The position numbers were made by a program, and so were the translations under genes. A DNA stretch of 64,000 bases from Moringa oleifera. Its lineage: Eukaryota > Streptophyta > Magnoliopsida > Brassicales > Moringaceae. Below, piece by piece: positions 1-12,922 of the stretch. The notes beneath the pieces are model-generated. The model saw nothing but the letters and a program-made list of their open reading frames with translations, was not told the DNA's origin and ran no database searches. The DNA lies in the NCBI GenBank assembly GCA_021397835.1, contig JAJFZO010000566.1, positions 8,614,001-8,678,000 on the forward strand, read 5' to 3'. Numbering within the stretch: position 1 is the stretch's first letter; every line of letters starts with the position of its first letter.

Positions 1-2684
1 CTACTCATGCAATAAAGTATTAATTAGGTATAGTCATTATTCAAATAAACATTGATATATATATATAGAGAGTTATATATGTTTTGATCAACCATAGTTA
101 ATGATCAATATGATGATATCTGTGAATTGAAGGTCAACCCGTATGATCAAATTTATTGTACACCTTAGTAATAATATCAAGTGGAAATTGACCCACAATT
201 ATCCTATGAGAATAAGTTATAATGGGCAAGGTTGAAGTCATTTGTTATGGCCATACTGTATCCATCCTATGGTGACAAATTACATCAATCTTAGGACTAT
301 AGTCTAGAGATATCCATATTATTAAGCTTGATTACAAGTTAGACCTAATTATATTTTAAATAAGTTAATTATTGACCTCAAATATATTTTAAGTAATCCA
401 TTACACTATTTAAATTTCACAGTCGAAAATTTTTATCAAACGAGTTACTAAAAATATAATAAGATAAAACCAAGGTAATGTTAATTCAATGGTGATATAT
501 TAATATATAGCTAGGCAAGTGGAGTTTAACCCAATATTTTATAATGCTAATGTCAGCTTAATTGGGTTCACACTATCATTTATAGAACATATGTGCCTCT
601 CTTGAGTGTATACATCGGGATAGTTAATTACTACATTGATCCAATAACATATATTGTTGGGATGGATAGAAAAAATATTTATGGTGGCTATCAATTGCCT
701 TGTTACGTATTATTATCTAATCTACTTCAACTATCTATGTGGATAATCCATGTTGTATGTCAATCATGGCATAATTAGTAAACTTCATATAAAGAAATAT
801 GACTCTTTTTCAGATGGTTCAATTAATTATTAGCTATTAAGCGAAGTATTAACCTTAATCTAATAATTGAGTTGTACCAATTATTGACAGCTACGTTATC
901 CTTAACACATTAAGGCAAAGAGGATAAGGCCCAATTGTGTTGCCAACTTAATTCGAATAATGACTTGTGATGGTATAGTCTACAGTTAAATTTTATTCAT
1001 TGTACTCTTGCTAGACCCCTTCAGATTAATTGACTATTAGTGGTTATGTTTGACAATGAAGGTCACTTATCCTAACCATCAATGAGTAATAAAAATTGTC
1101 AATGCAAAGACTTATGTTAATTATGAGTTATTGCAATGAATATTCTCATAAGCTACTTATTTAGGTTGATGATGTACATAGGATTAGATAATGTTATTAA
1201 GCATCACTAATTAAAGGAATTGAATCTGGCGACTAGACCTCTTGAGAGAGTCTTAGCCCATATGACTGTGCTGTAGATCAATTGACTTAATTCGTCTTGA
1301 GGTAATTATCTAATGCTTTTTTTTCATTGTGTTATCAAGGAGTTAGATATCCTTTGCCTAGTCATTAATTATGGTACCTCACATAATGAACATAGATTAG
1401 ATATATGAGTTTAGGGTTTAGGGTTTAAGGTCGATAAAGTAGATGATGAATAATTATACGCAATTACCTTAATGCGTGTTGATATGTGCTAACCAATTGA
1501 TATGAGTATAAAGTTGGTATAAGTGAACTACAACTTGCACCATTACATGAGACTTGTAACTCTTTTATACCTCTAAGTATGTGATATCAGACTATAGAAA
1601 ATTCCCTAGACCTAATAGATAGTATGATGAGAAATTTCAAGTAATGATAATTATCAAGATTTAACCATACGATATCTAATGGCACCGATGCCCAGGAGTT
1701 ATTAAATCATCCACTATGAGTAAATTCACATCATAGTTTGCTTTGTTGATGGGTTTGGATAACCAATACCCAAGCAAATGGTGTTTTTCTTTATCCATAT
1801 AATGACAACCTATTCATATTAACATATGATAATGTGCATTCTATGGAACCATGGTTGATAACTTGGTTATAATACTGCCACAGCTCTCTAGCCTCACATT
1901 AGTGAACTTGTAGTCATCCTTGGGTCTAAGGTTTAGTTCATCCAACCAGCCAATCTATTCATGAATGATTATGGTTATATGGGACGCATGCTTATAGGTC
2001 ACTAATAGAACTATTAGAGATTGTACTAAGAAATTATGATAATATCTGACTATCCAATGCACATTAAGTTTATTATTTGCTTACATTTGGTTAAGGGTAA
2101 TCATCATGTCCACCACTGCACTTGTTTACTTATTCGTTAATTATCACTAAGTACAAGTTCACAATTTGGATAATGGGAAATATTTATAAATAAGTCAAAA
2201 AAGATAATACCAAATGATTAGCCGTTAAGTTTATCAAAATCAAAACATCATAGGGATATAAGTCATTAATAAGGATTACTTTCTCGAGCGTTTGAAGGAA
2301 ATATGATAATAATCTGACCTTATGTACTTATGTATACTTTCATAATCATTAAGTAATTGTTCAGCCGAAATCATAGTCAACTCATAGAATTAGATAGATA
2401 CTAGACCCAATTAATGAATAATAGATAAAGAAAGATTATGTTGGCATTAATCATTCATCTTTGGGACAAATGAAATGCAACCTAGGCAAATAAAAATCAT
2501 TTAGGCAAGGATGTACATATTTGGTAGTTATCATGGTTAATGGTTGATTACATTCAATAATGTGCTCAATTGGTGGAGGTAACTTAGGTACCAATGTATT
2601 CCATCAAACCTTATGTTTCTAGATTATTAATTCAGTATGATAAGTTTCACTGGATATGCTTATAAATAGATTGATATACAACAC
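1..2684. other. AT-rich intergenic DNA, no gene recognised
   Basis: I see no protein similarity, RNA gene or clear repeat boundary in this stretch on either strand, apart from a short telomere-like run described separately. The base composition and frequent stops fit old, decayed repeat DNA like that of the following kilobases. The one short open frame near 593-778 has no recognisable motif and is treated as chance. Confidence 0.6.
1409..1430 (+). repeat. interstitial telomere-like (TTTAGGG) run
   Basis: The stretch reads TTTAGGG twice followed by TTTAAGG, which is the plant telomere repeat in three imperfect units. Such teloboxes are common inside plant chromosomes, in promoters and in repaired breaks. 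Nothing around it indicates a real chromosome end. Confidence 0.6.
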
Positions 2685-2830
2685 GAATGGTGGATGATGT
2701 TGCAAGTGGATGTCTTACCATCAATTTGTGGGAGAGTTTGAGGAAGGAGTTGAGGAAGCAATTCTTATTTTAAAAGATAAAGAGGTTGAAGTAGATAGGC
2801 CTATGCGTGATCATGTGAAGGAGTTCTAAT
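2685..2830 (+). pseudogene. Ty3/gypsy gag remnant
   Basis: One frame reads NLWESLRKELRKQF around 2723-2764. In another frame, after a break, RDHVKEF follows at 2806-2826. Both match the order and wording of the plant Ty3/gypsy retrotransposon gag core, where a W..LK.EL..QF block is followed a short distance later by a R.YV.EF block. A stop follows immediately and the frame shifts between the blocks, so this is a dead fragment. It is on the opposite strand to the gypsy protease and reverse transcriptase remnants nearby, so it is probably from another insertion. The call rests on two short motifs only. Confidence 0.5.
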
Positions 2831-3605
2831 AGGGATTATATATTAGTTCATAGGATAACATGGCCATGAATTCATACCCTATATTCTGGTATGAATTAAT
2901 GCCCAGGGTCATGGTTATGCTACCCAATTGAGGATATGAAGTGACCCACAAGGCATATCATGTACCAATCTTGGATATCTCCTATGTCAAGATTATAGTT
3001 GTTTGATGATCTAATCAAGGACATTTTCAAATATGCATAAGGTAATGGGAGGGTCATGAATAAAGCATGATAGTGTATAAAGTTCACTAAGATTGGCACA
3101 TGATATGTGAATTACCCAATAGTGTCATAACTGGGTGGATAAATAATGATTTAACTGCTTATAAGAAGTAGTTATCATTATGAGATTTTTAATGAATTAA
3201 TAGATTATAATAATCAAACGATTATTCTACTTTTTATTTATGTTGATAATTTTAATTACACAAGTTTTTTTTAATAATAATAATGGGTATAATGGTAGAT
3301 AAATATTGCTGCTTACTTGTATCATAAGTGATATTTAGTCTATGTTATTCTAATACCAATATACCTTTTTCTTAATGAGAATCATTGATCCATCTAATGT
3401 TCATCCATGGATCAGTTGTCCTTTGACTATGGCACATATGATAATTATATAGGGTTACTTATTGATAAGTGATGGAACAACTCCTCATGTTTATCTATCC
3501 ATTGCCTTGAATAGCCTAACATAGACCTATTGTCAAGCTAAATTATACTAATTGGGATAATCTGAATTGACTTATGGACATCGATCAGTCGGATACCGTA
3601 ACATC
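2831..3605. other. AT-rich DNA without recognised content
   Basis: No coding similarity, RNA gene or bounded repeat is visible here. It lies between the gypsy gag trace and the gypsy protease trace and may be further decayed retrotransposon DNA. Confidence 0.55.
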
Positions 3606-4028
3606 TTATAAGATCGCTTGTTTATTAAAGAAATCCATTCCAAGGATTAGATCATAATCAGGAAGTGGACATATAAGAAGCTTAATTGGCCCTTTCAACC
3701 CACTAACTTGAAGATCGACTCTTATTACACCTTTTACCCTCTTAGCCTCTGAGTTAGCACACTCAACCTTCATAAAAATAATGAATATCTCCAATAACAA
3801 GTCTTTAACCATCTATTTTGCAATAAAGCAATTTGATGGACTCTTGTCTAACATGCCCATCACCTTCTTCTCGTTGATGTGTACCTTAACGAACATCATC
3901 CCTTTTGGAAAGACTCTCTCTGTGATGACTACATTTAACACTCGCAATTGGTATAATATACTATTTTGATTCTCTTTATGGCGATCACATTCAATACATA
4001 TTAACAAATTACTTAATTTGAGTAACAC
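3606..4028 (-). pseudogene. Ty3/gypsy aspartic protease remnant
   Basis: Two abutting minus-strand frames together resemble the retropepsin-like domain of plant Ty3/gypsy retrotransposons. The upstream part (4028-3813) ends in VKVHINEKKVMGMLDKSPSN, where the family has a short beta strand followed by the active-site Asp-Thr-Gly. Here the Asp is kept but Thr-Gly is replaced by Lys-Ser. The downstream part (3812-3606) holds the second typical block, LPDYDLILGMDFF, which corresponds to the conserved D-hydrophobic-ILGMDWL segment. The domain is the usual length of about 130 residues. Loss of the DTG triad and the frame break at 3812/3813 mean it cannot be active. No reverse transcriptase follows directly downstream on this strand. 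Confidence 0.7.
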
Positions 4029-4779
4029 TTGTTTAATATAATAATCTTATGTTTAAATTTCATTGATTATGCTATCCCTCAACGCATATAGACAAATAAT
4101 CAAATTTTGTTATTTTTGCTTATGTTAGCCCAAAACTCTTTTCAAAAGCCTTCCTTTAAATAACAAAGATTAAGTTGACAAGTATTTTTAGCCTCTTGGC
4201 CCAAAATGTATCACCATCTAAACACCTACAGCGAACTCTTTAGATAAGTCCACTAAAAATAGGCTAATCACAACCTATCGTTGATCTTTTAGTATCTTTA
4301 TGATCAAATGGGTGTAGATAGTTTTAGATATCATGTAAATGTAGTAGGATAGCTATAGTTAGAGCTATTAGATCTTAGTTCAAAGTCTTTAGATTTAATA
4401 GGACTTCTCGATTTATCAAAGACACATTGAGTTCAGGTCCTAAAAAGCCCTCTTTCCATCTTTCAAATCCAATTCTTGATGATGAACAAACACTAAACCT
4501 TATGCCAATTACTCAACGAAAAGTGCATATACATCCCAATGATGAGCAAACACCAAACCTTGAGCTAAATGCTGGTCTTGAGGATGTACACCCTAATGAA
4601 AGGACTAGACCTTTACTATTCTCTCAGACTAATGCCATGCTAGGTCTTATCATTGCTTCATCTTGTAGTTTAGTTATTTCATTTTTTTATTTACTGTTAA
4701 TCCATGGTGTTATGTTTTACAGACCTTGAGAAAAAGATGGTCCCTTAATCAAATCTATCCTTAATTATAAAAGATCAAC
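4029..4779. other. spacer with one unrecognised 100-codon frame
   Basis: A plus-strand frame from 4427 to 4729 is open for 100 codons. It contains a loose internal repeat (DDEQTLNL then NDEQTPNL) and a hydrophobic C-terminal stretch. I recognise no family and no partner gene. It may be a piece of the gag-like reading matter that follows, or chance. Confidence 0.35.
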
Positions 4780-5790
4780 TCTAGGAGGCAATGGACATTA
4801 CCTTTGGGAGGCATGGCCCAATAGGAGGTTTTAGTCTAGTGCTGCTGCCAAATCTTAACAGTGAGGTTAATCTTCATGAGCTGCCTCGAAGAGAAAGAAA
4901 GTGAGAGCTGGCTATAACAATGGTGCCCTTGCTGTTGAGAAGGAGAAAATGGTGGTTACTGCTTCTCCAACCATCAGAGGGAAAGGAGGCGAGAAGGGGA
5001 GCCACCCTAAGGATTGGGGCATTATAGGTAAACTCTCAATGCCACTGAATGTGCCACAACTTTTTCCTTTAAGGAGATGTTTATGCTTGACTAGGACGTG
5101 CTTACTAAGGGATCCTTAAGACATCCTAACCTAGTTTAGGAGTGGTTATATAGGTTTATCTTCCCTTAGGACCTGAAAAAGCTATAGGGGGAGAATAACA
5201 ACACCTTTTTTAGTAGCACAATGATGTGCTTCAGAGACGTAAGTATTAATCTGTTTAACTTTACTTTTGTGCCATGTAGTAGCAGGTTATTAGTTAATGC
5301 TTACCTTTTTTATTTATAGTTTGCCTAGAGGATGGCTATACTTATAAACAACTACAACCATACCAGCATCGATCTTTATTACTTCATGAAGGAGGTTGTT
5401 GCTACTAATATGTCTATAATCCATGCTATTAAAAAAGTACATATCTATGCGCCTAAAGTTGAGAGGTTGAAGAATCTGCTAGCCAAGGCTGAAATCAATG
5501 TGGACAATGCAAAGATTAAATTGGCCCAAGTCCAAGCTAGTGTGTGGCAAGGATAAGTAGCATCAAAAGTAAACTTATCTATAGGGATGAGCTAAGGGTA
5601 GCTCAAGAAGAAGCTTGATCTTGAGCTTTATACAAATTCAAAATGTTAAAAGCTTACCAAACTAAGATTAGGGAGCAAGCCTTGTGTTTGAATTGGCCCA
5701 TCAGGAGGCGTGTGGTTGAAGAGATCAAAGGTAAGTATCCTGAACTCTACCTATCCTCTGTATAGGTGGTTCCTCCCATAGAAGCTTCTT
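4780..5790 (+). pseudogene. possible retrotransposon gag-like coding remnant
   Basis: The stretch is richer in purines and G than its surroundings and reads in broken plus-strand frames. Around 4901-5040 it encodes a basic, low-complexity segment with Lys/Gly/Glu clusters. At 5332-5556 it encodes 74 residues ending in a heptad-like KVERLKNLLAKAEINVD helix that could form a coiled coil. Around 5640-5760 another frame reads RRRVVEEIKGKYPELYLSSV. A basic linker, a coiled coil and a short tail is the arrangement of the N-terminal proteins of several plant gypsy-type elements. No diagnostic motif is present, so the assignment is weak. It could also be a broken host gene. Confidence 0.3.
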
Positions 5791-6089
5791 AATTCATTGT
5801 AAAGACCTGGATATCACTCTAATTGACTTAAAAGAATGACAACTTAATTAGCTAAAAAAGGGTTTTTTTTAGACCAGTGTTAGAAGCTCTTGCTTTCGAA
5901 GTTACTCCAAAATCTAATATGGCTGAAGTTGAAGTTGAACTAAGAGTTAAAACTTGTAATGCTTTTTCTTCTTTTCTATTGGATGTACAAACATTATCGA
6001 TTAAGAGAATTCTAGTTTCAAATCCATCTTCAACTCCGATGTAGAATAGCTAAAGTAGTAATCATTAGAATATTAATCTTGGAATCATT

Positions 6090-6560
6090 AACTTCCTAAT
6101 GGAACTTCAATCAATTCTGGATGAGAAAAACTCTATGACACTCGATGTGAGATCAGTCTTGATAATGGAAAAATCCAAGCAAACTTTTAAAGGCCTTAAT
6201 GCCAATGATAAAAGGAACCCAATGAGTATGATCCCGATGAATAAGCTAGATCCAAAATCCCAATGTGAAATGCTCCCAAAGAATTGAGAAATTTATCGAA
6301 TAGATCCCCAAATGAGGTTTAACTTTAAACCTCATGAAGTAAAACCCGATGTATTAACTGAATCAAAAATCTCGATGAAGGAAACTCTTGGTGGATTAAG
6401 ATAAGCATGAATGATTTAAAACTCGATGTGTCATTTGTGTTTATAAACCTTGATGAGTCATCTATAGCTTGAACCCTGATGAAGAAGGCTTTTAAAATCT
6501 TGCATAAGGTTAGACAACCAATACTGTAAAGTTTAATGACAAATTGCAATAAATCTCGAT
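6090..6560. repeat. degenerate GATG-rich short repeats with a hairpin
   Basis: Short phrases such as CCCGATGAA, CTCGATGTG, CTCGATGAAG, CTTGATGAG and CCTGATGAAG recur every 20-40 bases across this interval, as in a decayed minisatellite. At 6312-6335 lies a perfect 10-bp inverted repeat with a 4-base loop (ATGAGGTTTA / TAAACCTCAT). No gene is recognised here. Confidence 0.4.
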
Positions 6561-7335
6561 CCTAGACCTTTGAACTGGAGAATGAGTTTTTTATGAAGTC
6601 CATTTTCTTAGGAATAAAATTAAGTGTCAACAACTGATACTAAGTTTAATAATACAAATTTTATATGCAAAGGATATTAAGACATGGATGGAAATAAATA
6701 ATGATGATTGATTCCTCATTAAATTTTATCCTAAACTACTAACAGTAAGGAACTCAAAGAGGTATATTAATTAGGTTTTAAGAATTAATTAGGCCTAAAA
6801 AATAATTTCATTTAGATCAATCATATCTTAGTGTCCAATGAATTACACCCCAATAATCTAGGTTGACTTCGAGGACCAAGCAGGTTAATACCAAGAAATT
6901 GATGCACCTTAGATATAACCCAAAATGGAAAGCCCAAGGGATCATAAGAGAGGTCTACAAAGGTTTGAGTGTGGAAATGCTTGGGATAAGCATCCACTTT
7001 TTTCTCTGTTTGTTACTTTATAAAGTTAATAAAGGATTGGGATAAGTTCCATAAATCTTGCTGTGTGTGCATGCACTTTTTATTTGTGTTTGCCTTAATG
7101 TCTTTATCCTTTTCCTTGTGTTCATGAATTAGGTAATACTTTCATTATTGAATCCTTAACCTATAGTATTATAAGATATGTGTGGAAAGAATGTTTATTG
7201 TGGGGCACATGACTATTGGATCAAGATTTGGCTTGGCATAACTAAAGGGATCAGTAAGTCAAGGAGTTAGTAAGCTCTAAGCATAGGGCTTAAGTTGATT
7301 GCAACTCAGCAACTTTACTAAGGGTTGGTCACTCG
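6561..7335. other. spacer without recognised gene
   Basis: One 60-codon plus-strand frame (6863-7045) is basic at its N-terminus and otherwise featureless. No motif is identified and no RNA gene seen. Confidence 0.45.
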
Positions 7336-7682
7336 ATGATGGGTTTTACTTTTCTTTCATCCAGCCGTATCTATTTGTTCTCTACCCAGTGCTCAAGGAA
7401 TAATGCTTCCTACTTACAAAACTTGCATTTCTCTTTCTTGATGTATAGTTGGTGCTCTTGCAGCTGCATTAATACTTGTCATAAATGGTTTACTTGGTCC
7501 TTTAAGGTCTCATTGTAGATCACAATATCATCCAGATAAACCATCATAAATTTATCTAAAAATTCAAACAATATGTGTTTCATATGGTTACAAAAAGTAG
7601 CAGACGCATTGGTTAGCCTAAAAAGCATCACCACAGACTCATAAAAATCATACTTTATATGAATAAAAGTAAACATGTTCAT
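7336..7682 (-). pseudogene. Ty3/gypsy reverse transcriptase remnant
   Basis: The minus strand encodes the palm core of a Ty3/gypsy reverse transcriptase. The frame 7682-7479 carries RLTNASATFCNHMKHIL, which matches the FGLTNAPATFQ.LM block, and then VYLDDIVIYNETL with the catalytic Tyr-Leu-Asp-Asp motif intact. After 7479 the homology continues in other frames as HQLYIKKEKCKF, the conserved L..KLEKC.F block following the palm. Fingers and RNase H are not visible, so only the central roughly 110 residues survive. The DNA on either side reads as unrelated AT-rich sequence. It is on the same strand as the protease remnant at 3.6-4.0 kb but in the wrong order to belong to the same insertion. Confidence 0.85.
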
Positions 7683-10600
7683 AACTTATTCATAATATTC
7701 ATGAATGGGTACAAATGTTTATGATTTATTTAAATCATGAGCATTGGTTGCCCATATGATATGGCCGGAATTCAACATGTTAGTCTTAATTGGATACCTA
7801 AGCGCAATCAATGGTATTCTTCATATCACAATCCAACATGAATTACCATCAAGATATAGCCATAATTAAGGGGTCATCACATAGATAGGCCATGATCAAG
7901 GACGTGGATACTTATACATGAACCTACTAATGTTTCCATAATAATGTAGGTTATCTAATGCTTAATTAGATATCAATAGGTTAGCAGGTTATATTGGGTA
8001 AACAAAATCGGCAAGCACACTGTCATACTAACTTAAGTTGTTAACAAATTATGAACTGATGGGTTAGAATTAATTGTTCATCGGAAGAAGCACTGCTTCG
8101 GTGGAATTATAACACAATCATAATGGTATCCTAAATGATATGAAGGAATAATATGTTGTGTAGTTGTTATTTAATAACATGTCAACATTGCAATGATGGA
8201 TTATAGGTAATGTAACTATTCTAAACATTATTAGGGATTTGTTTATCATAAGATTGAATTGTACAATCCTCCAAAGTGTTCTTTCATGAGCTGGTTGCTA
8301 CCCCCCTTGCTGTCATTCATGTGCTCCTTAGCACTTCTTTTAGGACTTCACATAAGTCCTCCTTTTAATGAGTTACTACCACAGATTGCACCAAAATTGC
8401 ATGTTCTATAATCTCAAGGCAGAGTTAAAGATAGTTTAGATAAGTTATGCCTAGGATCATCCTTATAGAATTCCTTCCATAATAAATAAGCGCATTCTAA
8501 TGAGTAGGGTATCAAGAAAGATAGCTAACTTCCACTCACTCTAGTACTCATGTTATAAACATTCATCCTATACTAACTATATTAGTATATCCATCAACTG
8601 GAAGAATACGAAGGAAATGCCATCCCATGTTTCCCTTTTTTGTGCCAAATTAACATGATTATATGCCAATAACTTGATTAATAAAATATTATTTTAATTC
8701 TTAGATCAATGGGATACCAACTGTGCACATTGGTCAACTTATTAGTCAAGTTATACATAGCATGACAGGAATTAAGCTTGAGCCTGAGCTAACTTATCTA
8801 AGAAGGGATCCCCAAGAGGAATTTTCAATTGGTGAAGGAGTTGATATCTTAATGAAAGTATCATTAAAAGTATCTTGAGGGGTCTTGGTCATATCTCTTA
8901 TGAGTTAATGTAATGAATACTCCAATAAGGTATGTATTTGGGTTGACAATATACATTCACATCATAACCAATTTGGACATGATATTTTTGATGGAATTAA
9001 AGATATTCCAAATTTATTATGATGCTTCTCCCAAGAATTGCCACTCTCAAACCCTTTATAGATAATCTTACCAAATGTTGGATGATCAAGCTTAGTGAGA
9101 CTTCTAGACCACCAATTGACCCTTAAGTAAATGAATGATTTACATAATTGAGTAGTGGACATATATGTAATTAACAAGTAGGCATGGATAGTCATTTATT
9201 GGGGCATATGACTGACATGCCCATGGAACATGGAAATTGGTATGTTTACCGAGTTGGACATGTAATTATGACTGTCCATGCCTACTTATTGATCACTCAT
9301 ATATGGTAATTTTGTATGTATAACTTATATCAGTATAATGGCCATTAACTAGGTGATAGATTGACTGTTAGAATTGTTACATGACTATTTAAATTAGCAA
9401 AATATTTATAGATGGATCAATATTAGGAGTGATTGCCCTGTGGTCAATGGATTAATTCTTGAGAACATATGGTTCATTATGGTCATTATATTCATCAGGA
9501 TATAATGACCCATCAAATTAGCATGTTCAAGTGGAATCTTGTTAATCATCAATATACAACCTTCACAAGATTATGGATGGTATCTGTATAATTGGGTTAA
9601 GCATAACTATATGTTTTGGTTATTGGTCTTTAAATTATGATATAGTATTTGCCTTAACCTATCTAGGTGGAATGGGTAATCATCGAAATTATCTGTTGTC
9701 CAAAATCACCAATTCTACACATCATATGGTTAGTCCATTTTTTGAATTATTTCAGTTTGTTGTTGAATATTGCCTATTATTTAAGTTTATAATAGCAATG
9801 AAATTAGGATGATGATCTACTACTGGATTATAACATAATCCAGATATTGCATGTGGATAAGACAACTTTAGGCGGGTTATATTGATATTCTAAGCCAATG
9901 GCTTAAATATTTGCCGCGTTATTGATCTACACCATAATCATATTAGCAATAAGTTTGATACCCTATAATTCATATCATACTGCTTTATGATATTGTTAGG
10001 TCTATGGATCGATATAAGATATCTATTCGACTAATAAGGATATCATGAACTTTAGTATGCATTAATAATAATATATGCTACACATAAATTGACCAACTCT
10101 ATACCACTTTTCAATTGGCAATATTCCTCCCAAAGCCATATGTAGACATTGGATCCATTTTAATACCCTGTATGTGGATTATGTCATAATCAAGCAATAG
10201 ATCATTATCTGAAAGGATTCGACTAATGATAATTATAGTAATGCTCACGGAGAGGGTATAAAACTTGCAAATTAATTGACTAGGGAAGTATCCTCAATAG
10301 GCCAATAAATATTTTGCCTAGTGCATATTAGGCTAAATCATTTGTAAGAATGACAATATGATCAATTTAGGAAGACTTTAATGTTATGCAAGCCAATCAT
10401 ATGCCTTGTTGCAAGTAATCTTTTCACACCAATTTCCAATAATGATACCACAATTGATGAGGTTTGATGCTTATTTGAGGTATGAGTTGTTATGACAAAG
10501 ATAAGGAGAAGGCAAAAGCAGATAAACATGGGACATATCATAAAGGCGATATTAGATAAGCAAAGGATATTTGGAAGAATAAGAAAGGCAAAATTTTAGT

Positions 10601-11355
10601 GATAAAACAGTAAGGAAACCTTTAAATTGAGCGTTATATAATGTGAGGATTGATCAAAGTATGATCCCTTGGACATGCCATATGTAAGCTATACTTGTAA
10701 ATAGGTTGATGAAATATTTGTAATTATTAGTTTATTAATTCTAACTTACGAGGGAAAAATGGCTTGCATTTATCATAAGTGTCAAATTAGAAAATTAACA
10801 TATCCAAATTAATATAAGTTTTTGAGTCATGTCATTATCCCAAAATCGAAAGTATTATTTGAAAATAATAAATATCTTCCCTTTGAAATATATCCGAGAG
10901 TATTAGCCATCGATAATCGGATAAGGTTTGGCTATCCCAATTCAAATTTGCATAACCATGGCCATACAAGATTACTAATAATAATTGTTTTTTATTGATA
11001 CTATTAAATTATCCACCTAGCAACAATTAAGCTTATTTGAAACACTATAAGTTTCAACTTGGGCAATTCGGTATCTCTTATTGGTAGTCAATACTTGACC
11101 TATTAAATTATCCACCACCGTCAATGGATAGGCAAGATTGTACTGTGTTCTACTCTATAAGGCATAAGTGAATGGGTTATGTGTGCTATTGCTTAATAAA
11201 TTATGTTTAACTTGGGTATCACCAGCACTATCTAGATTTATTCTTGGCTCCCAAAATTGTCATCTATGATAGCATACCCTAATAAATCATTTCATTACGG
11301 TATATTCGAAATAGATATAATTAATAAAGATCTATAAGCATGATGTCCTAGTAGT
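7683..11355. other. long AT-rich stretch, no gene recognised
   Basis: No convincing protein, RNA gene or transposon boundary is visible in these 3.7 kb. The only structure I can support is an inverted repeat at 9176-9287. A 79-codon open frame at 9573-9812 has no recognisable motif. Confidence 0.5.
9176..9287. repeat. imperfect inverted repeat (foldback)
   Basis: AAGTAGGCATGGATAGTCAT at 9176-9195 is answered by its reverse complement with one mismatch at 9268-9287, leaving a 72-base loop. Looser pairing (CATATATG with TCATATATG) continues outside the arms with small gaps. It could be a remnant of a foldback or MITE-like element. No target duplication was found. Confidence 0.55.
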
Positions 11356-11593
11356 GACAGAATCCATAGTCTCAAATGAATAAATTCTTGACTTAGCTTG
11401 CACCTATCACAAGTGTCCCAAGGATGAGTGGCTTCAAGACTATAAGGAAGTAAATGAAGGATGGGTTATCATGGAGAATGATCAATTCTATGAAGTTAAA
11501 GGCATTGAAATTATAGCTTTTAAGTTAAAAGATGGAACGATCAAGATCTTGATATGGCTATATATGTCAAAAATAAAAGATAAATGATTTGAA

Positions 11594-11878
11594 ATGTTTG
11601 AAGAATGGAAGGTGTTGATGGAGAACCAAACTGGAAAGAAGCTTAAAGCTTTGAAAACTAATAATGAATTAGAGTTTTACAGCTCATCTTTTGATGCTTA
11701 TTGCAATGAGCATGGGATTTTGAGGCATAGGACAATGAGAAAATCTTTAGAACAAAATGGAGTTACTAAAAGGATGAATAGAACCATCATGGAATGGGTG
11801 AGGTGTATGCTATTCACCTCTAGCCTTGGCAAGGGTTTTTTGTATAAAGAAGGGAGGAGTCTACAAGACTTTAATTAG
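11594..11878 (+). pseudogene. copia A integrase core fragment
   Basis: This 94-codon frame is the middle of a Ty1/copia integrase catalytic core. It has ALKTNNELEFYSSSFDAYC, HGILRHRT and MNRTIMEWVRCML in family order. In related copies the first block reads TDNG or IDNG and holds the second catalytic Asp of the DDE triad. Here it is Asn-Asn-Glu, so the catalytic residue is lost even where the frame is open. The frame ends in a stop at 11879 shortly after GLGKGF-like sequence. The continuation after 11880 is in another frame. Confidence 0.85.
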
Positions 11879-12922
11879 CATTAGCAAAGATGTCACATTC
11901 TAAGAGACTTCTCTACTATATGCTCAACAAGGAGGAGTTATTGCTAACAATGAGAATCCAGAAGGATTAAAGGAATCAAGGGAAGTCATTGGGGTTAAGA
12001 TAGAATCGAGAAGATTTCAAGCCTCTACTAGACAAGCCTAAAAACCAATTGGTCTAAGTTCACAAAGAGAGCAATAACAAATTACCCTTCTAAATGATGA
12101 TCAACGAGAGCTGGAATTTAAGGATGACCATGATCAATTGCTTCATATTAATTGGCTCAAGATAGGGATAAGAGAATCATTCAGCCACCAAGGAGATTCT
12201 TGGGTGAGAAGCCTAACATTAGCTTTGTTGAGATAGAACTTATTGCTAATGACCTTAACATAGCTGAACAGATGCAACAGGATTAGGAACTTGAAACTTC
12301 AAAGATGCTATGTTTAAATGAAATGCTATCCATTTATGGCATGCTATAAAAAAGGAGATGGCCACTTTGGAAATAGATAAGACCTGGACCTTGTACAAAA
12401 GCCTAAGAAGCAAAAGGTGGTGGTCTGCTAATGGATTTATAAGATCAAAGAAGCTGAAGAGGTTCAAAGCTAGGTTAGTGGCTAAGGGCTTCATTTAGAT
12501 TGAAAGAGCTGATTATACTGAGATCTTCTCTCTTATGGTCAAGTATAAAACAATAAGGGTGATGCTTACTAAAGCAGCCTTGGAGGGTTAAGAATTGGAG
12601 CATATAGATGTCAAAACTATATCCCTACATGAAGAATTGCTAGAAACCATTTACATGAAGTAACTTAAAGGCTTTGAGGTAAAAGGCCAAGAAAGCCAAG
12701 TTTTCCTTTTAAAAAAATATTTATATGCCTCAAGCAATCCCTTAGGTAATGGTATAGATAGTTCGATAATTTCAATTTAAGTCAAGGCTTCAAGAGAAGC
12801 TCATATGATGCATGCTTGTATTACAAGAATGCTGACTGCCATCATGCTATCTTGTTGTTTCTTTATGTTGATTATATGCTTATAATTAATAGTAGCCAAT
12901 ACCAAATTTACACCATAAAAAA

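Noticed and set aside
593..778. 61-codon open frame on the plus strand
   Set aside because: No recognisable motif, no neighbouring gene, and length expected by chance in this composition.
1409..1430. Chromosome end or ancient telomere fusion
   Set aside because: Only three imperfect units and no opposite-strand array; too short to support a fusion.
9573..9812. 79-codon hydrophobic open frame on the plus strand
   Set aside because: Hydrophobic stretches arise easily in AT-rich DNA; no family motif or related copy in the window.
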